Positions 1 through 10,113 of a DNA stretch of 64,000 bases are shown here, one piece after another (position 1 is the first letter of the stretch; each line of letters starts with the position of its first letter). The stretch spans positions 6,450,577 through 6,514,576 of the forward strand of contig OX457036.1 of NCBI GenBank assembly GCA_949752735.1, read 5' to 3'. A program made the position numbers and the translations under genes. This stretch comes from Lumbricus terrestris. Its lineage: Eukaryota > Annelida > Clitellata > Crassiclitellata > Lumbricidae. The notes under the pieces are model-generated. The model worked only from the letters and a program-made list of their open reading frames with translations, made no database searches and had not been told where the DNA came from.

Positions 1-402
1 ATATTAACCTGTTTAAGAATTTCTTTTACATCCTTCTTTAGGCGCAACATAAATCGAGGATGATATTGAGATTCGCCGCCAGGTGAAGGAATTATTGAAA
101 AGCATCGGTGGTTGAATTAAGGGTTCGGTAAAGGATGATTCCAGCCACCTTTCAAAATGTCGGTTGTCCCGCGGAGGGTGATAGGTTGACGGCCCATAGA
201 AACGACAACCGTCTGCCTTTATCATGCTACGCCTACAGTTAAATAGCGCTCGTTAATAAGCTGGTGCCCTGCGCCTGTCTACCATCATCGTCATAAACCA
301 TGGTTCACCGCCAATTATAAGTGTCTGATGCCGTTTGCACCAAGATTCTCCTCTTCTGCCTCTTCATCACGGTGTGTCGGTTCTATAGCGATGTTACACA
401 AC
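1..402 (+). repeat. Block A, fragment of unit U0
   Basis: The words CGCAACATAAATCGAGG, GCCGCCAGGTGAAGGAATT and CTGGTGCCCTGCG recur in order at 3240, 18946 and, diverged, at 43550 and 46761. After a short CATCATCG stretch comes the second half of the block (CGATGCCGTTTNCACCAAGA), also seen at 3690 and 19220. No long open frame is shared between copies, so I read it as noncoding repeat DNA. Confidence 0.8.
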
Positions 403-797
403 ATTCAGCAATAGCGATGACAGAACTAAAATAGAACGAATGTTGAATCGGATGCGATGACTGGGATTCCTTTCCACGATGTTCCCGAACATTGAGAAAT
501 TAGCTGCCGGAGCTGATGCTGGGCTGCTTCGTAATATAATGCTAAATGTCAATCATGTCCTGAGGAACCATTTCCCACCTCTTGCAAAAACCACCTTTGC
601 TTGCGACCTAGACCACATCCTTTTGTTCTACCAGTTAAAGATGTCAGAAACTTTATTTCGAGGTTCTCTATGACACCCATTAATGACATTGTTATCTTCA
701 CATAATTTTGCTGTTTAATGTTAAAGTGTAGTGACATGCATCTGGGTGCGGTGTGTCACCCTGATTTGTCTAATTAAACGAAGATTAATAATTCAGC
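403..797. mobile_element. Unclassified 381-bp insertion flanked by ATTCAGC
   Basis: The paralogous copies near 3784 and 19320 run straight through this point. Here about 381 extra bases (410-790) sit between two copies of ATTCAGC (403-409 and 791-797), which looks like a 7-bp target duplication. The insert has no clear inverted ends or poly-A. The 64-residue frame at 479-673 resembles nothing I recognise. Mobile origin is inferred from the empty-site comparison. Confidence 0.55.
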
Positions 798-1262
798 TAT
801 TACTACTTAGTCTTAGGTCTGCACCCACTTTCATGGTAGACCGGTTATCCATCATTTACATCACCCTCAATAATGGAGCTGTAAACAAATTTGATGCGTT
901 GTTTCGCAAATTATAAAGTCGTTTAATATTAAATTAAAGGTGTCTAAGTGGATAGTAAAATAATTTGTGGTGTCCTCCGCATAATGACTTTCCTTGGCTA
1001 TAATAATTATAGGAAAAGTCGAATAACATAATTTTTTATTACTGCATCTCAATTGAATATTGGATTATACTACAGACTATGAACCCAATTATTTTTAAAC
1101 TGTTACCCTGCATCTATACAAATCGCTCGGACCGCTTTCATTCAGGTCATGCAGCCTTTATTTTCTTGGTCGGTTGAATTTTCTGAAGGCTTATCAGAAG
1201 GTTGATAGGTTTTCGTGCGCCATATATCGATACTTTTCAAATAACGATATCTATATCTATAA
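798..1262 (+). repeat. End of block A, and block B of U0
   Basis: Contains the word AAAGGTGTCTAAG followed by a GATAGTAAAATAATT segment and an imperfect hairpin at about 985-1022 (GACTTTCC pairing with GGAAAAGTC). The same order is found at 4650, 19455 and 49525. No coding frame is conserved. Confidence 0.75.
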
Positions 1263-1475
1263 TAATTTCATGGATGGTGCTCATGATGACGATGACAATG
1301 ACTACGACGACGATGTGGATGAAAATAACGAAAACGTTGACGATGATGATGGTCAGATAGTGATGATGATGATAATGACGATAATGATGATGCTGCTGAT
1401 TGTGATGATGAAGAAGTTGTTGTTGTTGACAATGGTAGTGGTGTTGACGATGACGACGATGATGATGTGACGTCG
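1263..1475 (+). repeat. Block C: GAT/GAC trinucleotide array of U0
   Basis: Imperfect (GAT/GAC)n array. The left flank reads ATGGATGGTGCTCATGATG and an Asp-rich frame starts there, as in units U1 to U3. The right flank contains GATGTGACGTCGAC. Translations of the array in other frames (poly-Met, poly-His, poly-Ser) are artefacts. Confidence 0.85.
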
Positions 1476-1835
1476 ACAGTGGACGCTGCAATTTTCCCCA
1501 AACGCGTGTCTCAGCACCGGTTCGATTAGAATTAGAAGACATTCATACTTCTAATGGCGACTCTAAAGATCCTTACAACTCCGACAGTCTTAGGAGTTCA
1601 ACAGCCTTTAGCATTGACTGGATATGTATGTACGTCAGTTTACAATATGACGTAAATGAAGAGCAGACCCTGAAGGTATATAGCAGTAAGACAATCATGG
1701 ATATAATATTATGCAGAGCAAGTGACTTTCTTTTCTTAACCTCTGCATGCAATGAACATGTGGTCAGTCCTCTGCCTCTCCGTCTCATCTTCTCACCGAC
1801 AGTCTATATAAATTACTGTTAAACACCTGATATAA
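1476..1835 (+). repeat. Block D of U0
   Basis: Begins with GCAATTTTCCCCAAACGCG and runs through CAACTCCGACAGTCTTAGGA and GAGCAGACCCTGAAGGTAT to a CTCTCCGTCTCATCTTCTC end. The same order occurs at 5292, 20429, 47715 (diverged) and 51679. No gene is supported; short frames are not shared between copies. Confidence 0.75.
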
Positions 1836-1989
1836 CAAATCTTAAATTGTTGTTCTTCCAATTGTCTCTTCAAATTGATCTATCAAATTTCTATTTCCAC
1901 GAAGGAAATAAAGCTACCATTAAAAACCGAATCTCTAATTGTACATGATCATAAGCAGAGAATTATAAAAACTTCGAAAAAAGAAAGCT

Positions 1990-2073
1990 CTTAAGTGCTG
2001 TAATATGCCGAGCAAATTTCTGTCCAGGGTAACGGCCTCTTTTGTCATAGACCCTGGTCAAATCGGATCCATC
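1990..2073 (-). repeat. CCAGGG cassette, copy 1
   Basis: One of eight clear copies of a cassette of about 85-95 bp. The core has an inverted repeat (CCAGGGT and ACCCTGG about 20 bases apart) and one end is an ATCCATCC run. Read on the minus strand it holds an open frame, DGSDLTRVYDNRGRYPGQKF in the commonest version. This copy has AAAGAGG in place of the usual ACAGAGG. Confidence 0.8.
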
Positions 2074-2490
2074 CATCCATATGCGGGTAGCAGCAATCTT
2101 TATACAAATCATATCACTTACTTATCCACGCAACATCAGTGATTAAACAGCAGCATGAGGCTTCATCAGCTTCGATGGCTGATCACTTTGTGTGATGGCT
2201 CCATCAATTTTCCGCTATATAGGATTCATCGCAAAGGGAAGAGTCTACAGGTCCATAAATCAAGGGTTAAAGAATCAACCGCAGACGTAAGTCAACTAAG
2301 GAGACTATGGTATACCGCCGAAGAAGATTCGAATAGCATTGGCAACTCCTTTGACTGTACAGCCGGGTAAAAAGACAGATATACAGACGTGCAGACAGTA
2401 GGTCAGAAGGACAGACGGAATGAGCACCATACTGGCATGCTGGCACAAATCAAGAAAACGCCTGCTTTTAAACACCTGTAATTCCTTTAT
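2074..2490 (+). repeat. Block F of U0
   Basis: From GCGGGTAGCAGCAATC through CATCAGTGATTAAACAGCAG, CAGGTCCATAAATCAAGGG and GACAGATATACAGACGTGCA to TTTAAACACCTGTAATTC. The same series occurs at 21560, 48590 and 53740, and diverged at 45900. It ends on the AGGTGTTTAA word read on the minus strand. Noncoding repeat. Confidence 0.75.
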
Positions 2491-3239
2491 ATGTTACATA
2501 TAAATAGATATTGGCTGTCGCTGAGCTAATTATTGTTTGATTGGTTATACAAGCGTCGCGCTATAATTATGTGATAGCAAAGAAGAATGACGAACAGAGT
2601 GGCAGAAGAATAGACGTGGAGATGGATAAACAAAAGACAGCATTGAACCCTAAATATAGTTACACTTAAATCACCGGTATTAAAATTGACACAAATAAGG
2701 CGCACGAGCATGCGAAGTGAATATAACGGAGAGGGACAGGAATGCAGAGGGCGAGAGAGGAGTGGTTGCAAACACACGACAGTCGCGCAGCAGGCCGAAG
2801 ACACATACTTACAATGACAAATTACAGCAAACTAACAAATCTCAAATTTCTAAGAAGAAACTTTCAATTCCTTTTTGTGTTTATTTCAAATTTTCATGAT
2901 TTAGATTAAACATTCTCTAAATTGTTAGGATATCATTGACCAGGAAGCGAGATCTTGTCGTTTGAGCAGATAAAATTAATATAAAATCGTAATTAAACTT
3001 ATACACCTTTAGATCTGGTATACCTGCCCTATATATAAAAATGTGCTAACTACAATTGTGCAGTTGGTTCAATTTCATAACAAAGTAAGCTTTTGGTCCT
3101 GTGTAGTTATAATTATCATAAGATCTTAAGAGCCACCATGAAAAATTATCCAGACCCTGCAGATCAACTTTATTCGTGAAATAAATATTATCTTAGTGCT
3201 GGGGTCATGTACAAAAACCGGAGGGCAACGCAATTAGGC
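2491..3239. repeat. Block G of U0 and AT-rich spacer
   Basis: The segment GGCGCACGAGCATGCGAAG and the following text match 22160 and 54740. CAATTCCTTTTTGTGTTTA near 2865 matches the start of block H at 6875 and 54945. The rest to 3239 is AT-rich with no gene, RNA or element that I can name. Confidence 0.6.
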
Positions 3240-3465
3240 CTATACTTCGTTGCAGCCGCCAGGTGAAGGAATTGAAAATCAGCGGTGGCTGAATTAAGGG
3301 TTCGGGAAAGGATGCTTCTAGCCACCTTTCAAACTATCGGTTGTCCTGCGGAGGGTGATAGGTTGACGACCCATAGAAACGACAAACGTCTGCCTCTATC
3401 ATGCTACGCCTACTGTAACAGTCAAATATCGCTCGTTAATAAGCTGGTGCCCTGCGCTCGTCTAT
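3240..3465 (+). repeat. Block A of U1, first half
   Basis: Starts in GCAGCCGCCAGGTGAAGGA and follows the U0 copy closely through GATAGGTTGACGACCCATAG to CTGGTGCCCTGCG. It leads into a CAT array that is much longer than in U0. Confidence 0.8.
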
Positions 3466-3476
3466 CATCATGTTCA

Positions 3477-3574
<98 letters not shown>

Positions 3575-3587
3575 GTCATCGTCATCG

Positions 3588-3672
<85 letters not shown>

Positions 3673-3673
3673 A
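3466..3673. repeat. ATC/GTC microsatellite in block A
   Basis: About 208 bp of (CAT)n with (CGT CAT)n interruptions, embedded in the middle of block A. In U0 and U2 the same position has only a few CAT triplets, so the tract expanded within this copy. The open frames across it are poly-Ser, poly-Asp or poly-Met and not genes. Confidence 0.95.
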
Positions 3674-3846
3674 AACCACGGTTCAGTGCCAATAAGTGTC
3701 CGATGCCGTTTTCACCAAGATTCTTCTCCTCTGCATCTTCATCACGATGTGTGTCGGTTCTCATGTAGCGATGTTCCACACCATTCAGCTATAAAATTAT
3801 TGGCCTTCGTCCTCTTTCATTGTTAACCGGCTATCCATCATACCCA
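3674..3846 (+). repeat. Block A of U1, second half
   Basis: CGATGCCGTTTTCACCAAGA, then CGATGTTCCACACCATTCAG and CCGGCTATCCATCATACCCA, where the Helitron begins. Paralogous to 300-410 with 798-860, and to 19225-19385. Confidence 0.8.
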
Positions 3847-4569
3847 TCTAAACCTATAAATACAAGTTGTTACAATTTAATGAACCAATTTTCTTCTTAT
3901 CCACCCGACCGATTTTTCTCAATATTTACAAAAATACTTTTTAGCATCACCGGCGAACACTATCGGGCTTCGCGATCCAAAAAACTTACCTGTTCCCGAG
4001 TTTGAAACGTTTTAAATGTCGGCCATAAATCTAACTTAAAATTTAAGCCAAAACTTTTTCACCCGTCCATTTAGCGAGCTCATAGATTTCTGACGTCATC
4101 ACTTCTTAACCTCATTTTCGCCGATTTATTTTATAGCGCGCGGTTAAATAGATATCGGTCATTAATGTTTCAGTATTTAAGACGCCATTTGTTTTCGATA
4201 ATCGTACTTCTTAACCTCATTTTTCGCCGAGACGCAATAATTTTCGCCGATCGGTTTTCAACGAACCAATAGATTTAACCTAATTTTTCGCTGAGGGCAT
4301 ATCTTTTGACACGCGGTTTCGCAAAAATGCTGAACGGGTGTGAGCTGGGTTGGACCGAAAACCTAAATGTCACGGGCAACGCTGGGCATTCAAAGTGGTT
4401 GGACCGGGTTGGGCCCGATGGAAGAAGGCGAGGTGAGAATGGCGACCAGAGTGGGACCGGATTGGGGCTGATGTGAGGCGAGGTGAGAAGGGCGGCGTTG
4501 GAGCGGGGTCAGGCGTGGCTGGGAACTAAAAATCGAAATTTCCCGGGCAACGCCGGGTAGTTTAGCTAG
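3847..4569 (+). mobile_element. Nonautonomous Helitron, 723 bp
   Basis: The 5' end is TCTAAACCTATAAATACAAG after an A. The 3' end is CTAG at 4566-4569 before a T, preceded by a short GC-rich hairpin (CCCGGGCAACGCCGGG). TC start, CTAG end and insertion between A and T are the hallmarks of Helitrons. Paralogous block A in U0 and U2 lacks this sequence at the CCATCAT site. Inside are repeated TTAACCTCATTTTCGCCGA words but no Rep/helicase frame, so it would depend on another element. Confidence 0.8.
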
Positions 4570-4975
4570 TAACTAATAAGAGACAACACAACTCCGAATA
4601 AAAATTTTGCGCTGTTTCTGTAATTATATAGTCGTTTAGTATCAACTTAAAGGTGTCGAAGTTGATAGTAAAACAATTCGCAGTGTCTGCCGCTTAACGA
4701 CTTTCATTGGCTATAATTATTATATGAAAAGTCGATGAACATAATTTATTATTACTGCATCTCAATTGAATATTAGATTATACTACAGACTATGATCCCA
4801 ATTATTTTTAAACTGTTACCCTGCATCTATTCAAATCGCTCAGACCGCTTTCCATCCGGGTCATTCATCCTTTATTTTTTTTAGTCGGTTGGATTTCCTG
4901 AAGGTTTATCAGATGGCTGATAGGTTTTGGTGCGCCATATCTCGATACTTTACAGATTATCCATTTCTATAACAA
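4570..4975 (+). repeat. Block B of U1
   Basis: TTAAAGGTGTCGAAGTTGAT, then a hairpin at 4698-4734 whose stem reads CTTTCAT/ATGAAAAG where U0 has CTTTCCT/AGGAAAAG. It continues through ATTACTGCATCTCAATTGAA to the array flank. Confidence 0.8.
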
Positions 4976-5291
4976 TAATCATGGATGATGTTCATGATGA
5001 TGATGATGACAAATATTACGACGACGACTACTACTACAACGACGACGATGTTGATGCTAAAAACGAAAACGATGACGATGGTGATCATGATGATGATAAT
5101 AGTGATGATGATGATGATAATGGCGATAATGATGCTGCTGTTGATTGCGAAGATTAAGATGTTATTGCTGTTGATGATGATGATGATGATGATGGTAGTG
5201 GTGACGACGACGACGATGGTGATGATGCCGATGCTGATGATAATGTTGTTGTTTTTGTTGACGACGATTGCGTTGACGATGACGATGATGG
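4976..5291 (+). repeat. Block C: GAT/GAC array of U1
   Basis: Imperfect GAT/GAC array starting at ATGGATGATGTTCATGATG, the counterpart of the start at 1270 and 50582. The Asp-rich frame runs from 4981 to a stop near 5155. Other frames give poly-Thr/Met and are ignored. Confidence 0.85.
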
Positions 5292-5745
5292 GACAGTGGA
5301 CGCTGCAATTTTCCCCAAACGCGTTTCTCAACACCGGTTTGATTAGAATTAGATGAATTTTGATTTCGCTTCCATTCATATTCTGAAGGGCGACTTTAAA
5401 GATCCTTGCAACTCCGACAGTTTTAGGAATTAAACGGCCTTTGGCATCTACTCGATATATGTATGTGCGTCAGTTTGCAATGCGACGTAGAGGAAGAGCA
5501 GACCCTGAAGGTATAGCAGTAAGACAATCATGGGTATAATATAATTAGTCTCGGTACGCAATGGACCTCTGCATGCAACGACGGTTCATCAGTCCTCTCC
5601 CTCTCCGTCTGTTCTTCTCAAAGACAGTATAGAGTCATTGCACTCATTGTAGTCAAGTTAAACATAACTGGAAAACAAAGAATTAATGCTTTTGTTGGTC
5701 GTAATCTGCTGTCTAATCATGTTGTTTCCTATAAAAGACGTTTAA
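5292..5745 (+). repeat. Block D of U1
   Basis: Same order as U0 and nearly identical to 52898-53165 in U3: CAATGCGACGTAGAGGAAGA, GCAGTAAGACAATCATGGGT, CTCTCCGTCTGTTCTTCTC, then AAAACAAAGAATTAATGCTT. It is cut at TTTAA (5742-5745) by the next element. Confidence 0.8.
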
Positions 5746-6708
5746 CCCTCAGGCTACCAAGCTTTTTTTGTAACACTGACTACCAAGGGGGACCACCCCC
5801 CTGGATTTTGGGTTTGGTTTGAGATATCATAACTTGTAATACACCATTTGATTCAGCTTTCATTTCTGCACAACATGGTATATTTAGGTTTAGAAAATAT
5901 GAATGCCCCTCGAAATTATGAATTTTTTACCATGGGTACCCGTCGATTCCACAAAAATGTATACTTACGCATAGGGAATATATTAGATTCTGTGTGTTTT
6001 ATACATGATTTATATATAAAAAGTAGTTTACATATAATAAAGTCCAATATTCAACTATAAAAACTAGTAATAAGTCTGTTTTATGTTCAATCAAAACAAA
6101 AAAAACATGTTTTAGCCACTGAAAAACGTTTACGCTGACATATCGGCTTGCGTTGTAAAAAAACTCAACATTTCCACACATTTTAATTTATTTTGAGCAC
6201 TTCCGGTCATCAAAAGACAAATTATTTAGTACCTAAAAATAGCCCTAAATGCCCTCTACAGAATGGCGTAGTTTACTTATATTAAAAAATAAATTATGGA
6301 TAAGTTATAATAGAAAAAACATGACAATTTTATGAAAATAAAACACCTTTATATATATTTTAATTTATTTTGAGCACTTCCGGTTGTCATACGACAACTC
6401 AGTGAGCATGGAAATGTAGCCCCACATTCCCTCTATAGAATGGTATTATTTGTGCCTCTTAATATTAAAGGGCAGAAAAGTTACGGACGATATTCTAGGG
6501 GGGGTGGTATCCACCCCCCTGGTACCTTGGGTATATCGGGTGTAACTTTTGAACGGTAGGGGGCATCATCAAAACTTTTAGCTCAAAATGTGTCCCAATG
6601 AACCCTCTACAGTTACTAATTTTTTCAAAATTTTATTCCCGACGGAACGCGTTTGATTTGCAAAAAACCTAGGGGGTGGCAACCACCCCCCCCTTGGTAG
6701 CCCGAGGG
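5746..6708 (+). mobile_element. piggyBac-like nonautonomous element, family A copy 1
   Basis: Flanked by TTAA (5742-5745 and 6709-6712). Ends are CCCTCAGGCTACCAAG and its near-exact inverse CTTGGTAGCCCGAGGG. The empty site is at 53168-53180 in U3. TTAA duplication with CCCT...AGGG ends is typical of piggyBac-type elements. Inside are three G-run/C-run inverted repeats and two copies of TTTGAGCACTTCCGGT. The 70-residue frame at 5848-6060 is not a recognisable transposase. Confidence 0.85.
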
Positions 6709-6712
6709 TTAA

Positions 6713-6870
6713 AGGTCTTCTCTGCGATCCTCGCGTATATAATTGCCGTTGCGTTACTTACACTAAGCTTAAATAAAACTTTTTAAACACTATTTCAGGT
6801 GTCTAGACAGAGCTTGGTTTTATATCAACCTTTTACGCCCACTTGTGGCTGAAGATTAAAGAAATACTAA
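6713..6870 (+). repeat. Block E of U1, shortened
   Basis: TTCTCTGCGATCCTCGCG, then TTTCAGGTGTCTAGACAGAG and CTTGTGGCTGAAGATTAAAG. The U3 counterpart is 53180-53340. At 6870 the match jumps to the U3 sequence at about 54935, so about 1.6 kb (end of E, SINE remnant, F and G) is missing here. Confidence 0.75.
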
Positions 6871-7865
6871 CTTCCCATTTCTTTTTGTGTTTACATTGCT
6901 TTATGAATTGGGCTATACATTCTCTAAGTTGTCAGGTTGTCATTGGCCTCAAAAGTAAGCGAAATCTTGACGTTTGAGTAGATAAATAGTATATCGAAAT
7001 TAAACTTAAACACCCTTAAAACATAATTTTCTACTCTCCGTCTGATTTATCATATAATTATCTCTAATGCCTGATAACATATCACGCTAACAGTTTCCAA
7101 ATATTTAGAGAATTGGACCAAGAATATGATTCCAAAATTTCATGAGATAAAGTTGAACGGATAAAAAGATATGAATCTTTCAACTTTATATGCCGAAATT
7201 TCAGTTTGCAAGCAATTTTCCGTTAGATTCAATAAAATGTTAGCCAAACTGTTTTTCATCATCTTTAAACACGGTATTTTCAAGAAATCTGGTCGGTGAC
7301 CGCAAAACACTGATGGTTTTGTATGTCACTCAACTCAAAATCCCTATAGGCTGGTTTTAAATGATTCTATTATCATTGAAGAGAAATTTTCGTCTTAATG
7401 CGAATAGTGTTGTGCGCCTATCCTATGCGGTGGTTTGCCTCCATGAATCCTGAGATTTACCCCCGAGAATCCTTGACTTTGCCCCAAGGAATCCTGGAAT
7501 ATCCCAAACTGATCGATAATCCGAAACTTCAATTAGCTATACATGTAGTTACACTAACTATTGATGTAGGCTATATCAACGCCGTCAGCGATCGACTCAA
7601 CATTGGATGGATGAATCCGATTTGACCATGGTCTTTGACAACAGAGGCCGTTACACTGGACAGAAATTTATTCAGCGAATTACAGCACTTAAGAGCAAGG
7701 TACTAGACCAGGAGATATTCGAGACGAATTAATACGTTTCTGATCTCAAAAATATATATAATACTTATATTCATCGTTTTTGAGGTGTTTTAAAATGAAT
7801 TCTTAACGGTCAAATTTGGAACTATCTCAATTTGTCATTAGAAGAAGTCATTACATCAGAGTCAA
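6871..7865 (+). repeat. Block H of U1
   Basis: Nearly identical by eye to 54931-55930, including TTGAACGGATAAAAAGATAT and CTGGTCGGTGACCGCAAAAC. The open frame 7398-7625 (75 residues, MRIVLCAYPMRWFASMNPEI...) is preserved at 55470-55691 with a two-codon deletion and a few substitutions. I recognise no domain in it, and the copies are too similar for frame conservation to mean much. One CCAGGG cassette lies at 7603-7695. Confidence 0.8.
7603..7695 (+). repeat. CCAGGG cassette, copy 2
   Basis: GGATGGATGAATCCGATTTG through GAGGCCGTTACACTGGACAG to ATTACAGCACTTAAGAGC. CCATGGT and CACTGG replace the usual CCAGGGT and CCCTGG arms, a change shared with the U3 copy at 55668. The frame DNRGRYTGQKF stays open. 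Confidence 0.8.
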
Positions 7866-8637
7866 TCTATATAAATAAAAATGTGAAACGTTACTTTTTG
7901 TGGCCTCAGAACTCGATAACTTCTTCACCGATTCTTTTCAAAATTTTCGCAAACCGTTCCATTCGAACATAAGCGTGTTGTTATAATGCCTTTTGGGGAA
8001 AAGCGCAATCTTTTCGACCAAAAAACACAACTATGCGAACGATTTGACCGATCTTTTCAATTTCAAACCGACGTTGCTTCCGACCGCGGCTGTCTATTTA
8101 TAGCACACATAGGCTACGTCCGTTCTTGTTTATAGCGCATATAATTATCTAACTGTTGATCTCTACAGTAACAAAAACTAACGTTTTACATTTTTATTTA
8201 TATAGATTTTCGCAAACCGTTTCATTCGAACATAAGCGGGTTGTTATAATGCCTTTTTGGAAAAAGCGCAATCTTTTCGACCAAAAAACACAACTATGCG
8301 AACGATTTGAGCGAACTCGATTTTTTACAAAATCAAGGATCTCGATCGGAGTTTTACGGACGGACGGACAACGGACGTACGGACGGGGAGGGACAAAGGA
8401 GAGGAAGAGAGGGTTGAGTGTGAAAGGGAGGGAGCGGGAGGAAGAGGGAGGGAGAAAGGGGAGGGAGAGAGCGAGGGAGAGGGATGGAGGAAACGGGAGG
8501 AGGGTGTGAGGCAGGGAAGGGGAGGGGAGGGGACGGGAGGACAGAGGCAGGAAGGGAGACAGAGGAAGGGAAGTAGGGAGTGAGGGTGGGAGGGAGAGTC
8601 CTTTCAGCCACAGCAACGCGTGGCGGGGTACAGCTAG
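7866..8637 (+). mobile_element. Nonautonomous Helitron, 772 bp
   Basis: Starts TCTATATAAATAAAAATG after an A and ends GGGGTACAGCTAG before a T. The U3 paralog at 55929-55945 is the empty site and reads GTCAATGAAAAATAAA, which places the insertion exactly between A and T. A hairpin-like GC-rich stretch precedes CTAG. The last third is a purine-rich GGGA tract (8380-8600), whose poly-Pro/Ser and Arg/Gly frames are not genes. A 70-bp segment (TTTTCGCAAACCGTTCCATT) is repeated at about 7940 and 8200. Confidence 0.9.
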
Positions 8638-9665
8638 TGAAAAATAAAAACTATATTCAGAGAACGATAACGGCTTGTCGAATAAAATATTAGAAACTCT
8701 TTGCGCTGAATGTGGATAAAAAATTCAAAAATGTTTTAGTCTCCCTCTCGTCAACCGACTCTGGCATGACTCCGCAACTGCTTGACCTTCTGTCATGCCA
8801 GTTCCAACCCTGCAGGGATTAGGAGGGCGACGCCAACGATCTTTTCTATCACACAGAGTCGTTAAACAGCAACTACCTGTCTCTAACGAAGTGGCCAGAT
8901 GAACAACATCCTAAGAATGGACCTTCCCACAGCATGGTTCGTTTCTCTACTAGTGGATATATTTCCGCTTTGCGTTATTTCCTTTGTGTGACTTTCTATT
9001 CGCCGGCATTATACACCTCGCAACTTTGAAACAATTCAATTTTGAATTGTTGATACGACATCACCAGTCCATCAACCTTCCGTTTAATAAAAAATCAGCA
9101 CACAGACCATCCCATGATCGAACTCGAGAACTGACAAGATGAGCAACACATGGATATAGGATACAAACAGACTGGATATCCAACATGATAATTTAAAAAT
9201 GGAACAGTACAGGGTGAAATGTCAATCGAATTCTCTCAGACATTATTTAGATCCGATTGAGCGACATACACCAAAAGTAGACATTTTGTATTGTATCTAT
9301 ACATTTATATAGCGCCTCTCACAGTGCACACCAATCCACTTTAGATGGATCAATGTGCAATATCACTTCAGGTGGACCAATGGTCTCGTCAAGTAGAGTT
9401 CGAATGCTTTATCGATTGGAAATTTGTCCAGATCCAAATGGCGAATTAAATCCTCAGATAGACATCAACGGCGCGTCATCTAACCTATATTATGTTTGCT
9501 CAGATGTGAACTTCATGCACTTTATGAAGCTTGATAGACATGACCAACCTCCACATTTCTAGGATCTATCTGCCAACTATAGATAGCAGTTTCTGTGAAA
9601 TCCGGAAAACGCAATCGTCTTCACCAGAAGGTCTAACACTTTTCACTGCCGATACGTCACAGCCG
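8638..9665 (+). repeat. Block I of U1, first copy
   Basis: From GAACGATAACGGCT through CCAGATGAACAACATCC, CGCCGGCATTATACACCTCG and GGTGAAATGTCAATCGAATT to GATACGTCACAGCC. Paralogous to 22361-24430, 55931-57050 and the adjacent 10114 copy. The stretch around 9215 corresponds to the last codons and the start of the 3' flank of the bHLH gene at 39187. No intact gene remains. Confidence 0.75.
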
Positions 9666-10113
9666 GTGTCACGAAATAGAGTATCCCCGTATTAATTGTA
9701 TCCCCCCAAATAAAAAAGTCAAAAAACCGCTTCCGCGTGTATTTTTTTTGGCAAATTAATTTTCATCTGCTTTGTTTTGAACAATGACACTAACAAGTAT
9801 GTTTATCCCTACTAGATAATTTGTTTTGCCCTGTTTTTAGAGGACTTAAAACATTTAAAACACTTAAGAACACTCAGAGTCACTAAATAAATTCGAGTTG
9901 GCTTTATCTGAGCATTGCTTAGGACACTTAAAACAATTAGAGTCACTTTAAATTTTGATTACAGCATAATTTTTTTTATTATGCTCATTTTTCAAAAAAG
10001 GGATAGAATCGTTTATCCCCCCGGATAGTATAGACCGGTTAATTCCATCCGGGGAGATAGATTAATTCATCCCCCCGGATAGCTTTCAGGTGGGTTACTC
10101 CGTTTCGTGTCAC
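9666..10113 (+). mobile_element. GTGTCACGAAA element, copy 1 (448 bp)
   Basis: Left end GTGTCACGAAATAGAGTATC; right end GTTACTCCGTTTCGTGTCAC, the imperfect inverse. Near-identical family members lie at 16402-16852 and, inverted, 49815-50264. The inside is AT-rich with ACACTTAAAACA-like runs and has no frame. Superfamily not assigned. This copy joins two block I copies rather than sitting inside one. Confidence 0.8.

Noticed and set aside
7398..7625. 75-residue frame conserved between U1 and U3 as a gene
   Set aside because: The two copies are almost identical overall, so conservation of the frame carries no selective signal; no domain is recognised and U2 lacks the block.
8156..8616. Arg/Gly/Glu-rich and Pro/Ser/Leu-rich frames
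   Set aside because: They come from the GGGA purine tract inside the Helitron.
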